This document shows, piece after piece, positions 57,599 to 64,000 of a stretch of 64,000 bases of DNA (within the stretch, counting starts at the first letter, position 1; every line of letters begins with the position of its first letter). Location: the NCBI GenBank assembly GCA_002179805.1, contig NAVB01000237.1:1-64000 (forward strand). The letters are read 5' to 3'. The notes under the pieces were generated by a model. It did no database searches. It was not told the origin of the DNA and worked only from the letters and a program-made list of their open reading frames with translations. The translations under genes were made by a program, and so were the position numbers. The stretch is from Acanthamoeba lenticulata. Lineage: Eukaryota; Discosea; Longamoebia; Acanthamoebidae.

Positions 57599-58233
57599 CT
57601 CCGTGAAAGGGTTGATTCAACAATCTGTAGCTGTGGCAAAGTTGGTTTGATGGTTCTGGCCAGGACCCACTTCCCCAAGCTTCACAATCAACTGAAATTA
57701 GGAGAGAAATCAGGAGAAGTTGTTGCTCCAAATTTTTGGCTACAAACTAGCCGTTAGTCTACAATAAAACACTTTGGGGTGGTGGGCAACTTCCTGGATT
57801 TGTGGCGCGTAGCCGGATCGTGTTGCGGCGCACCCTGGGAGAAAGAGAAAAGACTCGCAAGAAGCTAAGCCACCTTTTGTTCTTGGTTGGCGACAACCAA
57901 ACGGTCATACTCCCGTTAGGAATGTTTTGGGTTTCGGACCTGTCGAAGCCCAAGTTGAAACGAAACAGTTTTGAATGGCTCAAAACTTGGCTTTTGTTGG
58001 CGTCCGGATTTATCCGCACAATTAACCAACACATATATCTTTTCTTTTCGATTTGCTGGGCGGTGAACTCTGGCTTTTCTTCTTCTTACATCTCCGCATT
58101 GCTTGGGGCTTGGTGGCTACTTGGGGCAAATGATGTTCCTTCCGATTGCCTAGCCAGCCCATTTTCGACAAATTAAGTTTTAAATTCTCTTGTGACTTCG
58201 TTACTCGTCTTGCCACCTCAAATCGCAACCGAG
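57599..58233 (+). other. Divergent intergenic region, no gene seen
   Basis: It lies between Cdh1 (minus) and the R3H gene (plus). Open frames of up to 124 codons occur (for example 57802-58176) but show no family motifs, and codon use is unlike its neighbours. Confidence 0.4.
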
Positions 58234-61200
58234 ATGGATCGTCAGGGGAGCGGGAGCAACCTAACACCATTCACGATCGCCAAGAACCCCAATTCCACGA
58301 AGCCGCCATCTCCATCGCCCTCTGCAGTCCCGACCTCCTTTGGCCAGCCTGATGGTGGCCTGCTTCCGACACCGTCGTTGCCCACTGTGGTCTCACTCCC
58401 GCTACCGACACCATCTGCTGCGCCGGCAGCACCAGCTCTTGCTGAAGATCAACAGCCAATGATCGATCCTTTTCTGCTGCAAGCGCTGACCCAGCCTAAG
58501 GACAGGCTCACCGTGCTCAAGTTGGACCATGAGCTCGAAAAGTTCCTCAACTCGCGTCGGTGCGTGCACCACTCTCCCGCCAGCGGCGCTCAGCAGCTGC
58601 CAATTCTGAAGTCATCATTTTTCTCTCAATTTTGATTCACAGGGTGCGCCTTGATCTCCCGCCGATGTCGTCCTACCAGCGGCTTATCGTGCACCGAGTA
58701 GCCAATCATTTCCGATTGCACCACGTTGTGGTCGATCCAGACGGTCAAGGCCAAAAGCGAGCCATCGTCCTCTTCAAAACGCCCGAGAGTCGAGTGTACG
58801 CTACACCTCCCCTCTTGTTGTGGTCTTGTCCTCGCACCAATGTTCATTCTTCTTTGAGAGCAGGCCCGTCATTCGGCTTCTGGACCTGCTCGAGGAGGAG
58901 CAAGAGCCGCCGCCTCAACAGGTCAAGATGATCATGCGGCGGCAGACCCGGTCGCCCAGCCCCGAAAGCGGCGCCAAGACCGACGAGCGCGGTGGCAGCG
59001 GTAGCGGTCCGCAGGACTCGTCGTCGTTGTCGACGTCATCCTCATCGTCGACGCCGCGCCAGCTGCTCAAGCGCGAGCCCGTCACCATCGAAGAGCGCGA
59101 AGAGGCCTACCTGAGGGCTCGGTACCCTTGCCCCCCATTTCTCTCAGGAGCCCCTGTTGGCGCTCATCTGCCAATCCACCGCAGGGCGCGCATTTTCAAC
59201 GAGGACTCCACCGGCAAGCCAGCCGAGGACAGCGGTCCCAAGGGCCTGTCGGCTTCGACCGACAGCAGCAGCAGCAGTGGTGCCGCCGCGCCGGCTGCGC
59301 TGATCAAGCGGCCCTTGTCGGCCGGCGCCAACCCTGCCGGCGGGGAGACGGCGACGTCTCTTGCGCATGACTTTCTCTGGGAGGAGCGCGAGGCCGCGCG
59401 CAAGCGCGAAAAGGCCGAGCGCGAGCTCGAGCGGTGGCGCCAGCAGCAGCGCGCCTCGCAGCAGCAGCAGCAAGCCACCACCGGGGTGGCGGTGGTGTCG
59501 CCTCACCCCTCGGCGGCCGTGCCGTCGGCCGTCGCGCATCAACTCTCGTGGGCTGCCCAGGACGCTGCCGCCTCCCAGGACCCACTCGCGGCCACCGGCG
59601 AGGCGGCCGTCGACCAGACCGGCGGCGCTGACGCGCCCAGCAGCTCCGGCGGTGGCGGCGCGGCTATGGGCCACGCCACTTTCCCGGGAGCGTCTGACGG
59701 CCGCGGCGGCCGTCGGCCAGGCGGCGGCGGTGGCGCCGGCGGCAAGAAGGCCGGACGCAACCGGTCGCCCTCGCCCGTCAAGTCTGGCGGCAGCGGTGGC
59801 TACGCCGCAGTCGAGGGCCTCGCTCCGCCCATGCAGGTCAGTACCTCCCCCGTGTTTGTGTGCGTCGTGTGCGTGTTGCGGCCTACAAGCTGACTCTGCG
59901 TGCGCGCGCGGGTCCAGTACGCTGGCGTGTTCGTGCCGGCCGGCCGAGGAAGGGGCGGCCTCATTGACCACAGCCTCGGCCAACCGCCGTTTGCGCCCGG
60001 TACGCTTCATCATCGTCACCACCGTGATGACGATGAATGACCATGATCATGACGCTCACGTGGGGTCGGGTGGGGTGTCCACGCAGGCTTCTTGGCTCGC
60101 CACAACTCTGGCGGAACGTCCGGGCCGTACGTGCTGGCTGATCCGAGCGCGTTCCCGCCGCTGAGCTCGTCTTCCTCCTCTTCTTCCTCGTCCTACACCA
60201 GCGGCCCCGCGGGCGGGCCCTTCTTCCCGTCGCCCGGCCCCTGGGCCCAAGGGCCGAACCACCCCTCGTCTGCGGCCCTCCACCACCTCTACTATCAGCA
60301 GCAACAGCAACATCAACATCAACAGGCCTATCATCATCATCACCAGCAGCAACAGCAACAGCCTGGCGACCAGCAGCCGCCCCTGGTCGCCGACTACCCG
60401 GTCCACATCCCGCTGGCCGCGCCTTATCACCACTTCCAGCAGCAGCAGCAGCAGCACCAGCCTTATCTGCAGCAGCAGCAGCAGCAGCAGCACCAGCCGA
60501 CGTCGGGTGGCGGCAGTGGCTCTGGGGCGGCGCCGCACTTGCCGCTGGCCGTGCCGCCGTTGGGGATGCTGCCGACGCCGCCTCCGCCGGCGGTGCTCAA
60601 GCCCGGCGTAGGTGGCCTCTACCACCACCCGTCACCAACGTTCTACGCGCGGGGCGAATACGAGCGCCCGCCGCCCAAGTCGACCGAGCTGTTTGACCCA
60701 AAGGCGCCCTCGTCCTCCTCCTCCTCCTCTTCCTCCCCTTCATCTTCCTCCTCAACTTCGTCGTCGTCAACATCCTCGTCATCTTCATCGCCGTTGTCGC
60801 CGTCGACGGCGGCCTATCATTCTGCCGCCTTTGGCGTGCCGACGGCCTCTGGACCACAGTTTGGCGGCAGCGGCGTCGCAACGTCGTCGTCGTCGCGATC
60901 CTACTCGGCCTCGCGCGGCGCCGTCGGAGCAGCGCCGCTGGCCGGCCTGCCGGCCGCCCACGCGGCCTACGCGGCGGCCCAGCAGAGATACGGCGCGGGA
61001 CACCTCCCGCTTCACCACCAGCAGCCGCAGCCGCAGCACCAGACGGGCCCGATGTCGGCGTACGGCAACGACGACGGGCAGCTGGCGGCCGCCATGAGCT
61101 CGATGCGCCTGCTCGGGACCGCCCCGCAGCAGCAGCAGCAGCAGGGCCAGCCGGGACAGCAGCCGCCGCTGTGGGGCGACCACAACTCGTTTATTTATTT

Positions 61201-62004
61201 GCCCGCCCCGCCGCCACAGCAGCCGCAGCAGCAGCCGCAGTACGCGTTGCATCACCACCACCAGCAGCAGTACCAGCAGCAGTACCACCAGCACCAGCAG
61301 CGTGGCGGCTACGGTGCGGCCCCGGCCTCGGTGGCCGGGCGGGGAGGGCGCGGCATGGCTCCGGCCGCCGCCGGCAACAGCGCGGGCGGATCGCCGGGCG
61401 AGCATTCACCACAACAACAACAGCAACAACCCGCCAAGTCTGACGACGGCCCGGCGTCCACGTCAGCATCATCTTCATCCGCGCCAGAGGGCCAAGGCGA
61501 GGCCCAGGCCGGGGAGAGCAACGGCGGCGCGCCACCATCGGGCCAACAGCAGCAGCAACAGCCGCAGCAGGGGCGGGTGGTGTCGTTCTCGCACATCCTC
61601 GAGGTGGTCGACTTGGCCGGAGAGGGCACCAGCGCCGATACTCCCGAGCAAATGGCCGCCGTCGTGGACGCCCTCAAGAAGGCCGGCGCCGCCAACGTCA
61701 AGTTCCTGAGCGCGACGTCAATCATCGCCATTTTCAAGAATGCTGCCGCCGCCAAACGAGGTCTGTCCCTTTTTCCTCAGGGTCATTATCGTCATCATCT
61801 TGGCTGACACTTATCTTCTTCTTGCCAGCTCTGGAGACGACAACGGACGCGCCGTTTAAGCTGCGCCCGTGGGCTGCTTCACTCTTTCCCGGTGGGCCGC
61901 CGGGGGCTCCGGGGACGGTGGCCACGGCCTCTCCTCTGCAGAGCCCACACAGCGCCTCCTCTGCGGCATCCTCGTCTGCCTCCCCAGCGCCGCAACATGA
62001 ATAA
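58234..62004 (+). CDS. R3H-SUZ domain RNA-binding protein with Gln-rich low-complexity region
   Basis: The ATG at 58234 (MDRQGSGSNLTPFTIAK) starts a multi-exon gene of about 1050 residues. An R3H domain (RLDLPPMSSYQRLIVHRVANH, with the invariant Arg-x3-His) is followed by a SUZ motif (REEAYLRARARIFNED), which bind single-stranded nucleic acid. The middle is disordered: a charged coiled segment (EEREAARKREKAERELERW), a Gly/Arg-rich part and a very long Gln/His/Ser/Pro region (60.1-61.6 kb). The C-terminus SFSHILEVVDLAGEGTSADT and FLSATSIIAIFKNAAAAKR is RRM-like, as in R3HDM/Encore-type and SUZ proteins. A role in cytoplasmic mRNA control is likely. The stop is at 62002-62004. Confidence 0.87.
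60291..60495 (+). repeat. CAG/CAT microsatellite coding poly-Gln and poly-His
   Basis: Runs of cag, caa, cat and cac codons encode alternating Gln and His tracts within the R3H protein; further cag runs lie at 61125-61300 and 61540-61570. Length variation between strains is likely. Confidence 0.85.
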
Positions 62005-62112
62005 AAAAAGCGGTCTGTCGCTTTTCGTTTTCGTTTTCGTTCTTTTTGCGGCGATCTCCGATTTCGTTCTTGTTGCGGGCGGGAGGACACAGCTTCGCTC
62101 TCTTCTTGAGAA

Positions 62113-64000
<1,888 letters not shown>

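Noticed and set aside
57802..58176. 124-codon plus-strand ORF as a membrane protein gene
   Set aside because: Hydrophobic stretches arise from AT-richer intergenic DNA; there is no family motif and codon use is unlike the neighbours.

Overview
The window is nuclear DNA from a free-living amoeba, almost certainly Acanthamoeba (A. castellanii or a close relative). The supporting signs are GC-rich exons cut by many short GT-AG introns, dense gene packing on both strands, a plant-like hybrid histidine kinase, tyrosine-kinase-like receptors, ankyrin repeats of the GCPWD type, and two secreted proteins that resemble the Luke and Leo lectins of the Acanthamoeba cyst wall. No rRNA, tRNA, CRISPR array or intact transposon was recognised. 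Exon-intron structures were worked out by hand from frame continuity, splice-site dinucleotides and family motifs, so small exons and first exons may be missed.

Layout, left to right. 0-5.3 kb (+): a lipid enzyme with PX-like, C2, C2 and LCAT domains. 5.5-6.7 kb (-): a pyrimidine-dimer-glycosylase-like protein with a long acidic tail. 6.9-10.1 kb (-): a membrane hybrid histidine kinase. 10.6-11.7 kb (-): a Cys-type glutathione peroxidase with a possible mitochondrial presequence. 12.0-12.3 kb: an ankyrin relic. 12.6-17.3 kb (-): four calpain domain III repeats joined to a TKL kinase. 17.7-18.5 kb (+): ribosomal protein uS9/S9 (RPS9, uS4 family). 18.6-20.0 kb (-): a type I membrane protein. 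20.2-21.3 kb (+): a collapsed histidine-kinase copy whose receiver domain is intact. 21.5-24.6 kb (+): a secreted protein, an M28 aminopeptidase and TVP23. 24.7-26.6 kb (-): a PHD-finger chromatin protein, divergent from a queuosine-salvage glycosylase (26.9-28.3 kb, +).

28.5-29.5 kb (-) holds a Leo-like Cys-rich protein and 30.2-30.8 kb (-) a small Cys-rich membrane protein. 31.2-32.5 kb (+) is a Sar1-like GTPase with a long helical N-terminus. 32.6-37.8 kb (-) is a HEAT-type karyopherin-like gene; a partial copy of its last exon lies downstream, separated from it by an ankyrin fragment. 38.0-42.0 kb (-) holds a four-CBS (AMPK-gamma-like) protein and an intronless HerA-like ATPase. 42.4-46.3 kb (-) is a receptor kinase with a tyrosine-kinase-type catalytic loop. 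46.6-49.6 kb (-) holds quinolinate phosphoribosyltransferase and an aldo/keto reductase. 50.1-51.4 kb (-) is a three-module CBM49 protein (Luke-like). 51.8-52.9 kb (+) is a SAM methyltransferase, 53.0-55.0 kb (-) an NSUN6-like tRNA methyltransferase and 55.1-57.6 kb (-) Cdh1/Fizzy-related. 58.2-62.0 kb (+) is an R3H-SUZ Gln-rich RNA-binding protein, and 62.1 kb to the right edge (+) a type B carboxylesterase.

There is no operon-like pathway. Themes that recur are signalling (histidine, TKL and tyrosine-like kinases, AMPK-gamma-like), encystment and wall proteins, and modification or salvage of nucleic acids and cofactors. The most distinctive items are the unusual domain fusions (PX-C2-C2-LCAT, calpain III x4-kinase, glycosylase-acidic tail, helical-Sar1) and the intronless HerA-like ATPase.
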